From positions 17,817 through 81,816 of the forward strand of contig JALSRK010000013.1 of assembly GCA_026984795.1 (NCBI GenBank): a stretch of 64,000 nt of DNA, read 5' to 3'. The notes below the pieces were generated by a model. That model did not search any database. It was given only the letters and a program-made list of their open reading frames with translations, and had not been told where the DNA came from. The position numbers were made by a program, and so were the translations under genes. Positions within the stretch are counted from its first letter, which is position 1. Each line of letters starts with the position of its first letter. Shown here one piece after another: positions 1 through 7,005 of the stretch. The stretch is from Solibacteraceae bacterium. GTDB lineage: Bacteria > Acidobacteriota > Terriglobia > Bryobacterales > Bryobacteraceae.

Positions 1-150
1 CGGGCCGGCGACATCGATCTTGGCGACAAGATCACGCTGAAGAGCAATCCCGACACGGTGATCTGCCACGTGATCGCGTTGCGGACCTCCGAGACGGCGG
101 CGGTGTCCGAGGAAGAGGCCGGGCCGGAGGCGGAGCCGGGTAAGGAGTGA
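1..150 (+). CDS. rplY: 50S ribosomal protein L25/CTC, C-terminal end (partial)
   Basis: The window opens inside a reading frame whose last 49 residues can be read, ending in TGA at 148-150. The visible segment (RAGDIDLGDKITLK, then VICHVIALR) looks like the end of the beta-barrel C-terminal domain of the CTC/TL5 form of L25, followed by a short acidic Glu/Ala/Pro tail. L25 binds 5S rRNA in the large subunit. The next gene is pth, a very common rplY-pth pairing, which supports the call; the 5S-binding N-terminal domain lies outside the window. AAGGAG at 142-147, inside this gene's end, serves as the ribosome binding site of pth. Confidence 0.75.
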   Translation, partial: RAGDIDLGDKITLKSNPDTVICHVIALRTSETAAVSEEEAGPEAEPGKE

Positions 151-153
151 TGT

Positions 154-807
154 TTGGCGGCGGATCGGGATTCCGGCGAAGCCGAGGCGGTGGCTGACGA
201 GGCACTGGAGCCGCTGCGCCGTCTCATCGTCGGGCTGGGCAATCCGGGTAAACGTTACGCCGAAACGCCGCACAACCTGGGATTCATGGTGGTGGACCGG
301 CTGGCGGAACGCAATGGGATAGCGGTGAAGCGGCGGGAGTGCCAGGCGCTGATCGGGACCGGCCGGTTCGGGGACTGCGAGGTGATGCTGGCCAAGCCGC
401 AAACGTTCATGAACTTGAGCGGGGTGGCGGTGAAGTCACTGATGGAGAAGTTTTCGTTCGCGGCGCCGGAGCTGATCGTCGTCTACGACGACCTGGACTT
501 GCCGTGGACATCGTTGCGGATCCGCACGAAGGGCTCTTCGGGCGGCCACAAGGGGATGGAGAGCATCATCCGCAGCATCGGCGCCAGGGAGTTCGTCCGG
601 GTGCGGCTCGGGATCCATCCCGGCCATCCGGTCTCCGACGGCGCCGGGTTCGTGCTCGCCCCGTTCCGGCGGGCGCAGAAAAAAGAATTGGACGAGCTGC
701 TCGACCACGCGTCTGAGGCGGTGGAGTCCATTGTCGCCGAGGGCGTCGAAAAGGCCATGACGAAGTTCAATCGTCGCGCCCCCGGCGGAGGTGAAGATAA
801 AGAATGA
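154..807 (+). CDS. pth: Peptidyl-tRNA hydrolase
   Basis: Hydrolyses the ester bond of peptidyl-tRNA released from stalled ribosomes and so recycles tRNA in the cytoplasm. The frame has the family signature LIVGLGNPGKRY, the catalytic His in PHNLGF, the FMNLSG segment, the YDDLDLP Asp and the GSSGGHKG loop. The chosen start is TTG at 154, with AAGGAG six bases upstream inside the rplY end; it gives an N-terminal extension of about 22 acidic residues before the usual LIVGLGNPG start, so an internal start is possible. The protein is 217 aa. Its stop overlaps the rpsF start (ATGA at 804-807), which indicates translational coupling in the ribosomal operon. Confidence 0.95.
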   Translation: MAADRDSGEAEAVADEALEPLRRLIVGLGNPGKRYAETPHNLGFMVVDRLAERNGIAVKRRECQALIGTGRFGDCEVMLAKPQTFMNLSGVAVKSLMEKFSFAAPELIVVYDDLDLPWTSLRIRTKGSSGGHKGMESIIRSIGAREFVRVRLGIHPGHPVSDGAGFVLAPFRRAQKKELDELLDHASEAVESIVAEGVEKAMTKFNRRAPGGGEDKE

Positions 808-1229
808 GAATCTACGAAGAACTGTTCATTGTGGACCCGGGTTTGCCGGAAGAAGAGATCGACGCCGTCACCGGCATGATCGAAGAGGTCGTCAAAGAGG
901 CCGGCGGCAAGGTCGAGAAGGTGGAGAAATGGGGCCGGCGCAAGCTGGCCTACCGGATCCAGAAGAAGGAAGAGGGCTACTACGTGCTGGTCCAGTTTTC
1001 CGCGGCGGGCAGCACGGTGAAGGAGATCGAGCGGCGCTTGCGGGTGGACGAACGCGTGATGCGGTACCTGACGGTGCGGATCGACGAAAGGCTCAAGTGG
1101 CTCGAGAAACGCCGCAAGCAGCGGGAGAAGCGGCTGGCCAAGAGGCCCCAGGCCGCGGCGCCGGCTCACGCCCAGCCGGCCAAAGCGCCCGGAGCGCCGG
1201 CGCCGGCGCGTCCGGAAGGAGGTGATTGA
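804..1229 (+). CDS. rpsF: 30S ribosomal protein bS6
   Basis: bS6 of the small subunit platform, which binds 16S rRNA together with bS18. The first ~95 residues form the usual ferredoxin-like domain ([13 protein letters not shown] at the start, [18 protein letters not shown] in the middle, [10 protein letters not shown] at the end). Residues ~105-141 are an Ala/Pro/Lys-rich tail beyond the common ~95-residue core. The start overlaps the pth stop, and rpsR begins three bases after the stop, so bS6 and bS18 are co-translated, as expected for partners. Confidence 0.96.
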   Translation: MRIYEELFIVDPGLPEEEIDAVTGMIEEVVKEAGGKVEKVEKWGRRKLAYRIQKKEEGYYVLVQFSAAGSTVKEIERRLRVDERVMRYLTVRIDERLKWLEKRRKQREKRLAKRPQAAAPAHAQPAKAPGAPAPARPEGGD

Positions 1230-1231
1230 GC

Positions 1232-1528
1232 ATGGCGGAAGCGAAGGGACGGCCCATCAGCGCATCGCAGAAGCCGACCGGCGGCGACAAGGCGGTCGTC
1301 AGCCGCAAGCAGTATTTCCGGCGTAAGAAGGTTTGCCGCTTCTGCGTGGAGCGCATCGACGACATCGACTACAAGAATACGGACCTGTTGAGGGCCTTCA
1401 TCTCCGAGCGGGGCAAGATCATTCCCCGGCGAATCTCGGGCGTCTGCAGTCCTCACCAGCGCCGGTTGACGACGGCCATCAAACGCGCCAGGCACGTCGC
1501 TCTGCTGCCTTTCGTAGCCGAGGTCTGA
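1232..1528 (+). CDS. rpsR: 30S ribosomal protein bS18
   Basis: bS18, partner of bS6 on the 30S platform. The conserved core is readable: [18 protein letters not shown], then [20 protein letters not shown] and [20 protein letters not shown]. It is the cysteine-containing (C+) form, with CRFC and CSPH able to bind zinc, rather than the zinc-free paralogue seen in some bacteria. The ATG at 1232 follows GGAGGTGAT at 1218-1226; an upstream in-frame TTG at 1226 is less likely. The 98-residue protein has an N-terminal extension of about 25 residues. Confidence 0.96.
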   Translation: MAEAKGRPISASQKPTGGDKAVVSRKQYFRRKKVCRFCVERIDDIDYKNTDLLRAFISERGKIIPRRISGVCSPHQRRLTTAIKRARHVALLPFVAEV

Positions 1529-1569
1529 GCCGGCGGTCCAACGGCGGGAGGAATCCAGGGAGAACGAGC

Positions 1570-2097
1570 ATGGAAGTCATCCTGAGGCAAGACATCGACA
1601 AACTGGGCGGCCGGGGCGATATCGTCACGGTGGCCGACGGGTACGCGAGAAACTACTTGCTGCCGAAGCGCCTGGCGGTGCCGGCCACCGAGGCCAACAA
1701 GAAAATCGTCGCCCAGGAACGCGAGGCTCATCTGCGCCGCGAAGCGAAAGCCAAGGCGGAGGCCGAGCAGCTGGCCAAGCTGATGGAGGGCCTCACCGTC
1801 ACGATCGAGCACAAGGCCGGCGAGCACGACCAGTTGTTCGGCTCGGTGACGGCGCGCAACATCTCCGATGCCCTGGGGAAGCAGAACTTCACTGTCGATC
1901 ACCGCAAGATTCAGCTCGAGGAGCCGATCAAGCAGTTGGGCGAGTACCGCATTCCCATCAAGCTGCATCGGGAGGTGACGGTGGAGATCGGCGTCCAGGT
2001 AGTGCCCGAGGGAGGCCCTGCGGCCCCACCGGAACCCGGAGCGGAAAAAGAGGCAGCCTCGGAAGAGCCGGCGCCGGCCGAGGAAGCCGGAGAGTGA
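1570..2097 (+). CDS. rplI: 50S ribosomal protein bL9
   Basis: bL9 links the L1 region to the ribosome body and helps keep the reading frame. The N-domain begins MEVILRQDIDKLGGRGD and contains DGYARNYLLPKRLA. A charged connecting helix rich in Lys/Glu/Ala (residues ~55-80) leads to the C-domain with FGSVTARNISDAL and IKLHREVTVEI. At 175 aa it is longer than the usual ~148 because of an acidic Pro/Ala/Glu tail. The frame stays open upstream to 1333, but ATG at 1570 matches the family start exactly. It ends the ribosomal operon, and an SDR gene follows 21 bases later. Confidence 0.96.
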   Translation: MEVILRQDIDKLGGRGDIVTVADGYARNYLLPKRLAVPATEANKKIVAQEREAHLRREAKAKAEAEQLAKLMEGLTVTIEHKAGEHDQLFGSVTARNISDALGKQNFTVDHRKIQLEEPIKQLGEYRIPIKLHREVTVEIGVQVVPEGGPAAPPEPGAEKEAASEEPAPAEEAGE

Positions 2098-2118
2098 GCG
2101 CTGGGGGCCGCGCCTGCC

Positions 2119-2865
2119 ATGCCGTATTTCGACCTCAACGGACAAACCGCGGTGGTGACCGGCGCCGCCACGGGAATCGGGGAGGCGATTGCGCGGCGCC
2201 TGGCGGGGGCCGGCGCGACGGTGGCCGTCTCCGACGTGGACGCCGAGGGCGCCGGGAAGGTGGCGGCCTCGATCGGCCGGGGGGCCTTCCCCGTCGAGAT
2301 CGACATCGCCGATCCGGCGTCGGTGGCGCGGGGCGTCGCTCAGGTGATCGAGCGGACCGGCCGGATCGACGTCTGGGTGAACAACGCCGGGGTGGCCGGG
2401 AAGGCGGCTCCGATCTGGGAACAGAGCGACGAGGACTGGCAGCGCGTCATCGCCATCAACTTGACCGGCACGTTCTACTGTTGCCGCGCTGTGATTCCTC
2501 ACATGCGCGAGCGCGGCTACGGCCGGATCGTCAATGTGGCTTCGGTGGCCGGCAAAGAGGGGAATCCGAACATGGGCGCCTACTCGGCGAGCAAGGCCGG
2601 CGTGATCGCCCTGACGAAGTCGATCGCCAAGGAGGTGGCGCTCGAGGGAATCTGCGTCAACAGCGTCGCCCCGGCGGTGGTGAAGACGCGCATCCTGGAC
2701 GAATTGACGCCGGAGCAGATCGCCTATATGACCTCGAAGATCCCGATGCGCCGCACCGGCAAGCCGGAAGAGATCGCCGCCGTGGTGCACTTTCTGTCCA
2801 GTCCAGACTGCTCGTTCGTGACCGGCCAGTGCTACGACGCCAGCGGCGGCCGGGCCACTTATTGA
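2119..2865 (+). CDS. Short-chain dehydrogenase/reductase (FabG-like SDR)
   Basis: Classical SDR of 248 aa with a single Rossmann domain. The cofactor motif is TGAATGIGEAI (residues ~14-24), followed by DVDAEG (an Asp after beta-2, which suggests NAD preference), NNAG (~88-91), the catalytic Ser in VNVASVAG, YSASK (catalytic Tyr and Lys, ~155-159), and a C-terminal GQCYDASGG. It resembles 3-oxoacyl-ACP reductase and sugar or secondary-alcohol dehydrogenases; there is no fatty-acid gene nearby, so the substrate is unknown. The gene lies 21 bases after rplI and 12 before the HEAT-repeat gene, so it may be read from the ribosomal operon. Confidence 0.85.
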   Translation: MPYFDLNGQTAVVTGAATGIGEAIARRLAGAGATVAVSDVDAEGAGKVAASIGRGAFPVEIDIADPASVARGVAQVIERTGRIDVWVNNAGVAGKAAPIWEQSDEDWQRVIAINLTGTFYCCRAVIPHMRERGYGRIVNVASVAGKEGNPNMGAYSASKAGVIALTKSIAKEVALEGICVNSVAPAVVKTRILDELTPEQIAYMTSKIPMRRTGKPEEIAAVVHFLSSPDCSFVTGQCYDASGGRATY

Positions 2866-2877
2866 CCGGTTGACGAC

Positions 2878-4176
2878 GTGATCCTCACCCCCCAACGCTA
2901 CGCCGAGGTCTCCGCCTACGAACTGCTCCAGGCGGCCGCCCGGGGCCACGTCAGCATCGACCACCGGTTCCTCCACGCGCTGCTGGATGAGCCGGAGCGG
3001 ACGCTGCCCGGCATCGTCCGCTTCGCCATGGAGCTGAAGGAGCGCGACGACCGGTTCGATCTCGAAGAAGATCTCGTCCTGATCGCCCGGCACCTGCACC
3101 GGCCGGAGCTGCTCCCGTTTCTGATGGAGCGGGTCCGCGAGGCGCCCGAGGACGTCCCGGAGCTCCTGGTGGAGACGATCTGCTCGTTCCGCGACGCGGC
3201 GCTCGAGCCGCTGCTCGAGCTGCACCGGGAGATCGGACCGAAGCCGGCGAGCGAGATTCCCTTCCTGCTGGCCTCCTTGGGGGTAAAGGACGAGCGGATC
3301 GAGAAAGCGCTGGCGGAGGCAGCCGAAGCCGGCCACGAGGACGCCGACTTCTTCTGGACCGTCTACCGCGACATCTCCGAGGCCGCCGACGAGCCGGAAC
3401 CGTTCGACATCTACGAGCACTATCCGGAACAGGAGCCGCCGCCGTTCTTGGACCTGGCGCCGGAAGAGCGTCTCGAGTTTCTGGAAGCCGGGGAGCCGGA
3501 GCTGCGGGCCGCGGCCATCATGACGCTCGGCGACGAGACCGACCTCAGCCCGGAGATCCTGCGGCGGTTGCACGAAGCGGCCCGGTCCGATCCCGACGCC
3601 CGGGTCCGCGGCGCCGCCTGGCGGGCGCTGGCGCTGGAGATCGAGGACGAGCACCTCCATGAGGAGATGCGGGAGCGCCTTCAGCAGATCGACACGCCGC
3701 CGGAGGAGCGCGCCGGACTGATCGTGGCCCTGGCGCCACACGCCGACGAGCACCGGATCCGCCGGCGGGTGCTGGAGTTGTACGAGAAGCCGGAGACCAG
3801 GGCGGCGGCGCTCGAAGCCATGTGGCGGTCGGCGGACCGCACCTTCGGACCGCTGGTCCGGCGCGCCCTTGGCGACCCCGACCCCCGCATCCGGGAGCAG
3901 GCTCTGATGGGGGTGGGATACCTCCAGATGAGAGGCGAGATGGGCCGCGTAAAGGCAATGTTCGACGACCCGAACCTGCGGCCCGCGGCGCTGATGGCCT
4001 ATGCGCTGGCCATGCCTTCGAAGGTAACGCCCGCCCATATGCGGAGCCTGTTCAAGAAGATCGCCGAGGCAGCGGGCGGACTCGACGCCGCCGAGGCTCA
4101 CCTCGTCGAAATGGCCCTGGACCAGCGCCTCCGCAACGCGGGCTACGAGCCGCTGTACGGTTTGGAGGAGGAGTGA
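2878..4176 (+). CDS. HEAT-repeat protein of unknown function
   Basis: A 432-residue, strongly acidic, all-helical protein with no signal peptide or membrane segment. From residue ~200 it shows HEAT/PBS-lyase-like repeats: pairs of helices with Asp-Pro and Arg-hydrophobic spacing, for example DPDARVRGAAWRALALE and DPDPRIREQALMGVGYLQ. Such scaffolds usually bind other proteins or act with phycobilin-type enzymes; nothing here shows a catalytic centre. The GTG start at 2878 has no clear ribosome binding site and lies 12 bases after the SDR stop, so translational coupling is likely. Function is not recognised. Confidence 0.7.
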   Translation: MILTPQRYAEVSAYELLQAAARGHVSIDHRFLHALLDEPERTLPGIVRFAMELKERDDRFDLEEDLVLIARHLHRPELLPFLMERVREAPEDVPELLVETICSFRDAALEPLLELHREIGPKPASEIPFLLASLGVKDERIEKALAEAAEAGHEDADFFWTVYRDISEAADEPEPFDIYEHYPEQEPPPFLDLAPEERLEFLEAGEPELRAAAIMTLGDETDLSPEILRRLHEAARSDPDARVRGAAWRALALEIEDEHLHEEMRERLQQIDTPPEERAGLIVALAPHADEHRIRRRVLELYEKPETRAAALEAMWRSADRTFGPLVRRALGDPDPRIREQALMGVGYLQMRGEMGRVKAMFDDPNLRPAALMAYALAMPSKVTPAHMRSLFKKIAEAAGGLDAAEAHLVEMALDQRLRNAGYEPLYGLEEE

Positions 4177-4270
4177 AGCACCGCGGAACGGCCTGTGCCT
4201 CCGGGGCGCGGGATACGCCGCCGGCGAACCTCTGCTTCGTTGGCGATCCGGCAGGCGGAAGCGGTCCGGA

Positions 4271-5749
4271 TCATTCGGTCCCGGAAGCGCCGGCGGCCTC
4301 TGCCGCTTCCCGGTGGATCTCCTGGAAGTAACGCTCGACGAACGGCTGGAGTTCGAGGGGGATCTCGTCTCGGTGGACCTCGGCGGCGGCGCCCCGATGG
4401 ACGGCCTGGGTTTCCCTGTAGGGCGTCTGGAGCCGCTGGGGACCGGACGAGACCTCGACCATGACGTCACCCTTCAGGTTCCGGGCCCGGCGCCCCAGGA
4501 TCTCCGCCAGCTTGCCCATCGCCTCGGCCTGCTCGGCCGCCCGGACATCCTTGGCTCCGTTTCGTCGCCCGGCGGCATTCTGCGGTCCCGCCCGGCCGGG
4601 TTGCCCCCCGGGCTCCGGCTGTCCCTCGGCCTGGGCCGGCGCCATCATCTGCGCCCCCTGCCGGTTGGCCTCCCCTCCCGGCCGTTTTGCCGGGGAGCCT
4701 TCACCGTCGAGGGAGCCCTCCGAAGGGGCGCCGCGCTTCTGCGGGCCCTCCCGCCGGGATTGTTCGGCGGCGCTTCTGCGCTGTGCCAACACCCGCCGGC
4801 CGGTGACCTTCGGCGCTTTGAGATCCAGTTTGTTGAGCAGTTTCGCGAAGGCGTCTTGCATCTTGCGCAGCAGATCGTTTTCCGGCTCGGGCAAGGAGAA
4901 GTCTTCATCCCGGGCAGGTGGCTCGGCGGCGCCGTCCGCCCCGGCCCGATCGAGGGGCGACGGCGAGGAAGTTTCGGCGGTATCCGCGTTGTCGAGAGGC
5001 TGCCCCGTCGCTGCGTCGGGGAGTCTTGCCTCCTCCGATGCCTCACCGTCGGCCGCTCCGGCGAGGTCACCGGGGTTGGTCCGATCGGAGTTGCGACCCC
5101 TTCGGGGGCGGTAACGGGCTTCCTCCCCCGCACCCGGATCGGGGCGCTCGGCGTTCTCTCGATCGGGCTCCTCCCAAGCATGAATCATCTCCTCGGTCGG
5201 CCGGAAGATGCCCACGGCCGCCTGCACTACCGGCGGCTGCAAGTCGAGACGGCGTTCGGTCCCGTAGCGCCAGGCGAAGAGCGAGCCGGCCGCCAGGGCC
5301 GCAAGAGCGGCGGCGTACACGGTCCGAGGCAGCCGGCAAGGGATGACGCGGCCCGGGTCCGCGGTGCGGGCCAATTCCTCAGCCGTCCGCCGCTGGAGTT
5401 CGATGATCTCCGCCCGGGAGCGGCCGTTTTCCGGCATCCGGGAGAAATACCACGCGGTGGACAAGGCATCGTGCCAACGGCAGGCGGCATCGGCCCGCTG
5501 CAGGAGCTGATAGGGCTCCGGGAGACGCCGGCGGACCCTCCAGAGCGTGCTTGTTCCGACACCGGCCACGCCCACCGCGAGCCAGGCCCAGGACAGGACC
5601 GGCCCGCCGAAGATGATCAAAGCAGCCGCGGCGGCCATCCAGATTGCCGCAGCCAGGGACGCTTCTTCGAGGACCAACAGCGTGAGGCGGCGCCGGCGCA
5701 GCCGCAGCGCGAACTGGTAGAGCGGGTCTCGATGGTCCGATCTCGGCAA
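4271..5749 (-). CDS. Membrane protein with long disordered cytoplasmic or periplasmic region, unknown
   Basis: A 492-residue protein. The N-terminus has a basic stretch followed by two membrane segments (residues ~18-68) and a third at ~146-166 (TVYAAALAALAAGSLFAW). Residues ~190-430 are low complexity, rich in Glu, Arg, Pro, Gly and Ala, and probably disordered. A short ordered C-terminus contains QPFVERYFQEIHRE. I do not recognise the family. It is convergent with the HEAT-repeat gene and divergent from the zinc-ribbon gene; a possible -10 (TACAAT on the minus strand, 5767-5772) lies just upstream of its start. The opposite strand also has a long open frame, but only this strand gives a plausible membrane topology. 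Confidence 0.6.
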   Translation of the reverse strand: MPRSDHRDPLYQFALRLRRRRLTLLVLEEASLAAAIWMAAAAALIIFGGPVLSWAWLAVGVAGVGTSTLWRVRRRLPEPYQLLQRADAACRWHDALSTAWYFSRMPENGRSRAEIIELQRRTAEELARTADPGRVIPCRLPRTVYAAALAALAAGSLFAWRYGTERRLDLQPPVVQAAVGIFRPTEEMIHAWEEPDRENAERPDPGAGEEARYRPRRGRNSDRTNPGDLAGAADGEASEEARLPDAATGQPLDNADTAETSSPSPLDRAGADGAAEPPARDEDFSLPEPENDLLRKMQDAFAKLLNKLDLKAPKVTGRRVLAQRRSAAEQSRREGPQKRGAPSEGSLDGEGSPAKRPGGEANRQGAQMMAPAQAEGQPEPGGQPGRAGPQNAAGRRNGAKDVRAAEQAEAMGKLAEILGRRARNLKGDVMVEVSSGPQRLQTPYRETQAVHRGAAAEVHRDEIPLELQPFVERYFQEIHREAAEAAGASGTE

Positions 5750-5796
5750 CGTAACCCTGTCTTTTTATTGTAGTCTGAAGGGGAGCGGCCCCACTG

Positions 5797-6261
5797 ATGG
5801 ACGAACGCGCATTCTATATTGAGGCGCCCACGACGCGCACGGCGGAGTTGACTTGTCCCCATTGCCGGACCACGGCATCCTACTCGCTTCGCTGGGTGGT
5901 CCGGCGCAAGAAGAACAGGATTCCCGAGGGAGCCGACGAGCGCGACCGCGCCCGTTTCGCCAAGGCCCAGAGCTACATGGTCCTCGCCGAGGACAAGGTG
6001 ACTTGCAGCAACACCCAGTGCCGGCGCACGTTCGAGATCTCGGGCATCAAGACCATGGCTTTCCTGAACCCCGAGCAGGAAGTCGCCGCGGGCAAGCCAA
6101 CCGCGCAGCCGGCCGGCCAACAGCCGCGGAAGAAAAAGGCGAAGGCCAGGCAGAAGAGATCCGGCCGCCCGCAGCCGGGCCAAAAGAAAGCGCAGAAGCA
6201 AAAGAAAAAGAAGAAGCCCAAGGTTTACTTTCCCAGCGACTACATCCACTACCGGCCGTAG
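5797..6261 (+). CDS. Zinc-ribbon protein with lysine-rich tail
   Basis: A 154-residue cytoplasmic protein. Residues ~20-90 contain CPHC and CSNTQC, two knuckles that would form a zinc ribbon. Residues ~95-145 are a very basic tail made of Lys, Gln, Pro and Arg (GQQPRKKKAKARQKR, then KKPKVYFPSDYIHYRP at the end), typical of nucleic-acid or ribosome binding. The ATG at 5797 follows AAGGGGAG at 5778-5785. Nothing identifies a pathway; the zinc ribbon and basic tail suggest binding to RNA or DNA. It is divergent from the membrane-protein gene, with only 47 bases between them. Confidence 0.65.
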   Translation: MDERAFYIEAPTTRTAELTCPHCRTTASYSLRWVVRRKKNRIPEGADERDRARFAKAQSYMVLAEDKVTCSNTQCRRTFEISGIKTMAFLNPEQEVAAGKPTAQPAGQQPRKKKAKARQKRSGRPQPGQKKAQKQKKKKKPKVYFPSDYIHYRP

Positions 6262-6532
6262 GCCCGCCGGCGTGCCGAGGCAGAGGAGGAAAACCCGGTC
6301 CTGGACGTGCCGTGAGAAGGCCGGTGGCCGAGTGGATCGCCGTGATGTTGACTCGTAGCGGGCCGCGGCCGCGCGGCAGCGCCACATCTCGCCCTTGATC
6401 GGCAGCCCTGGGGTCTGCTCTCGACATGTGGCATCAACCGCGCTCCCTCCCCTCTCCTGCCGAGAATACGGTTACGCCGGCCGCCGAGGGGAGGGCGGCC
6501 GAACGAGGCGCGGACAGCGGCGGATGGGCGCG
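6262..6532. other. Non-coding stretch between zinc-ribbon gene and tRNA promoter
   Basis: No reading frame here has a ribosome binding site, a recognisable domain or plausible composition. I see no terminator with a T-tract and no repeat. The only clear element is the tRNA promoter that begins at 6533. Confidence 0.5.
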
Positions 6533-6561
6533 TTGACCACCGATGGCAGCGCCCCTACAAT
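6533..6561 (+). promoter_or_regulatory. Sigma-70-type promoter of tRNA-Gly
   Basis: TTGACC at 6533-6538 and TACAAT at 6556-6561, separated by 17 bases, each one mismatch from consensus. A transcript would start near 6568, about 44 bases before the tRNA. Confidence 0.8.
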
Positions 6562-6611
6562 GAGTAAGTGGAGAGCGGCTGCAGCCGCTCGACTCCGCTG
6601 ATCCGTACCGG

Positions 6612-6686
6612 GCGGGAGTAACTCAAGGGTAGAGTCACGGCCTTCCAAGCCGTTGGTTGCGGGTTCGAGTCCCGTCTCCCGCTCCA
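6612..6686 (+). tRNA. tRNA-Gly, anticodon TCC
   Basis: A complete cloverleaf can be folded: acceptor GCGGGAG with CTCCCGC, D-stem ACTC with GAGT, anticodon stem ACGGC with GCCGT around the loop CTTCCAA (anticodon TCC), variable TGGTT, T-stem GCGGG with CCCGT around TTCGAGT, discriminator T and an encoded CCA end. It reads GGA and, by wobble, other glycine codons. No integrase or direct repeat of its 3' end was seen nearby, so it does not appear to serve as an attachment site. Confidence 0.97.
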
Positions 6687-6823
6687 ACACCCCCCAGTTT
6701 ACGATTGCTTCTTCTCACAAGCAGCCGGTTCCGCGGCCCGCCCGGATCCGGGCCGGTCGGCGAAGGGGGTCTGTTCGGTTCCTTGCCCGGCGCTTCCCGT
6801 AGCGCCCGAGGCGATGTAAGCCT

Positions 6824-6853
6824 TTGACCGTATTGGCTCGTTCTCCCTATAAT
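6824..6853 (+). promoter_or_regulatory. Sigma-70-type promoter of the first Oar-like receptor gene
   Basis: TTGACC at 6824-6829 and a perfect TATAAT at 6848-6853, with an 18-base spacer. Transcription would start near 6860, giving a leader of about 145 bases before the ATG at 7006. Confidence 0.8.
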
Positions 6854-6867
6854 GAATTTGCCAGCAT

Positions 6868-6890
6868 GTCCCGGGCAGCGCACCCGGGAC
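6868..6890 (+). promoter_or_regulatory. Hairpin in the 5' leader of the first Oar-like receptor gene
   Basis: GTCCCGGG (6868-6875) and CCCGGGAC (6883-6890) form a perfect 8-bp stem with a 7-base loop, starting only ~8 bases after the predicted transcription start. No T-tract follows, so it is not a terminator. A 5'-terminal hairpin can protect mRNA from decay or bind a regulator; which applies here is unknown. Confidence 0.5.
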
Positions 6891-7005
6891 CAGCCAGGGG
6901 TTCTGATCTGACAGGAGTCTGGCGATGCCAGTGCCTGGAAGCTCGCTTCCTCGTTTGGCTGAACCCAGCCCTCTTTATCCCTCACCACAGTTGGAGGAAT
7001 GTTCC

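Noticed and set aside
1453..4470. A 1005-codon open frame on the minus strand across rplI, the SDR and the HEAT-repeat gene
   Set aside because: It opposes recognised genes, has composition typical of antisense frames in GC-rich DNA and shows no domain or signal.
4313..5773. A 486-codon plus-strand frame opposite the 4271-5749 membrane protein
   Set aside because: Pro/Gly/Arg-rich, no membrane topology or motif; the opposite strand gives clear membrane helices and a plausible start.
6612..6686. tRNA-Gly as an integration site for a mobile element
   Set aside because: No integrase, no repeated tRNA end and no change in gene content were seen on either side.
6740..6753. 14-bp palindrome GCCCGGATCCGGGC between the tRNA and the first receptor gene
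   Set aside because: Short GC-rich palindromes are expected by chance here; no T-tract, and it is upstream of the promoter.
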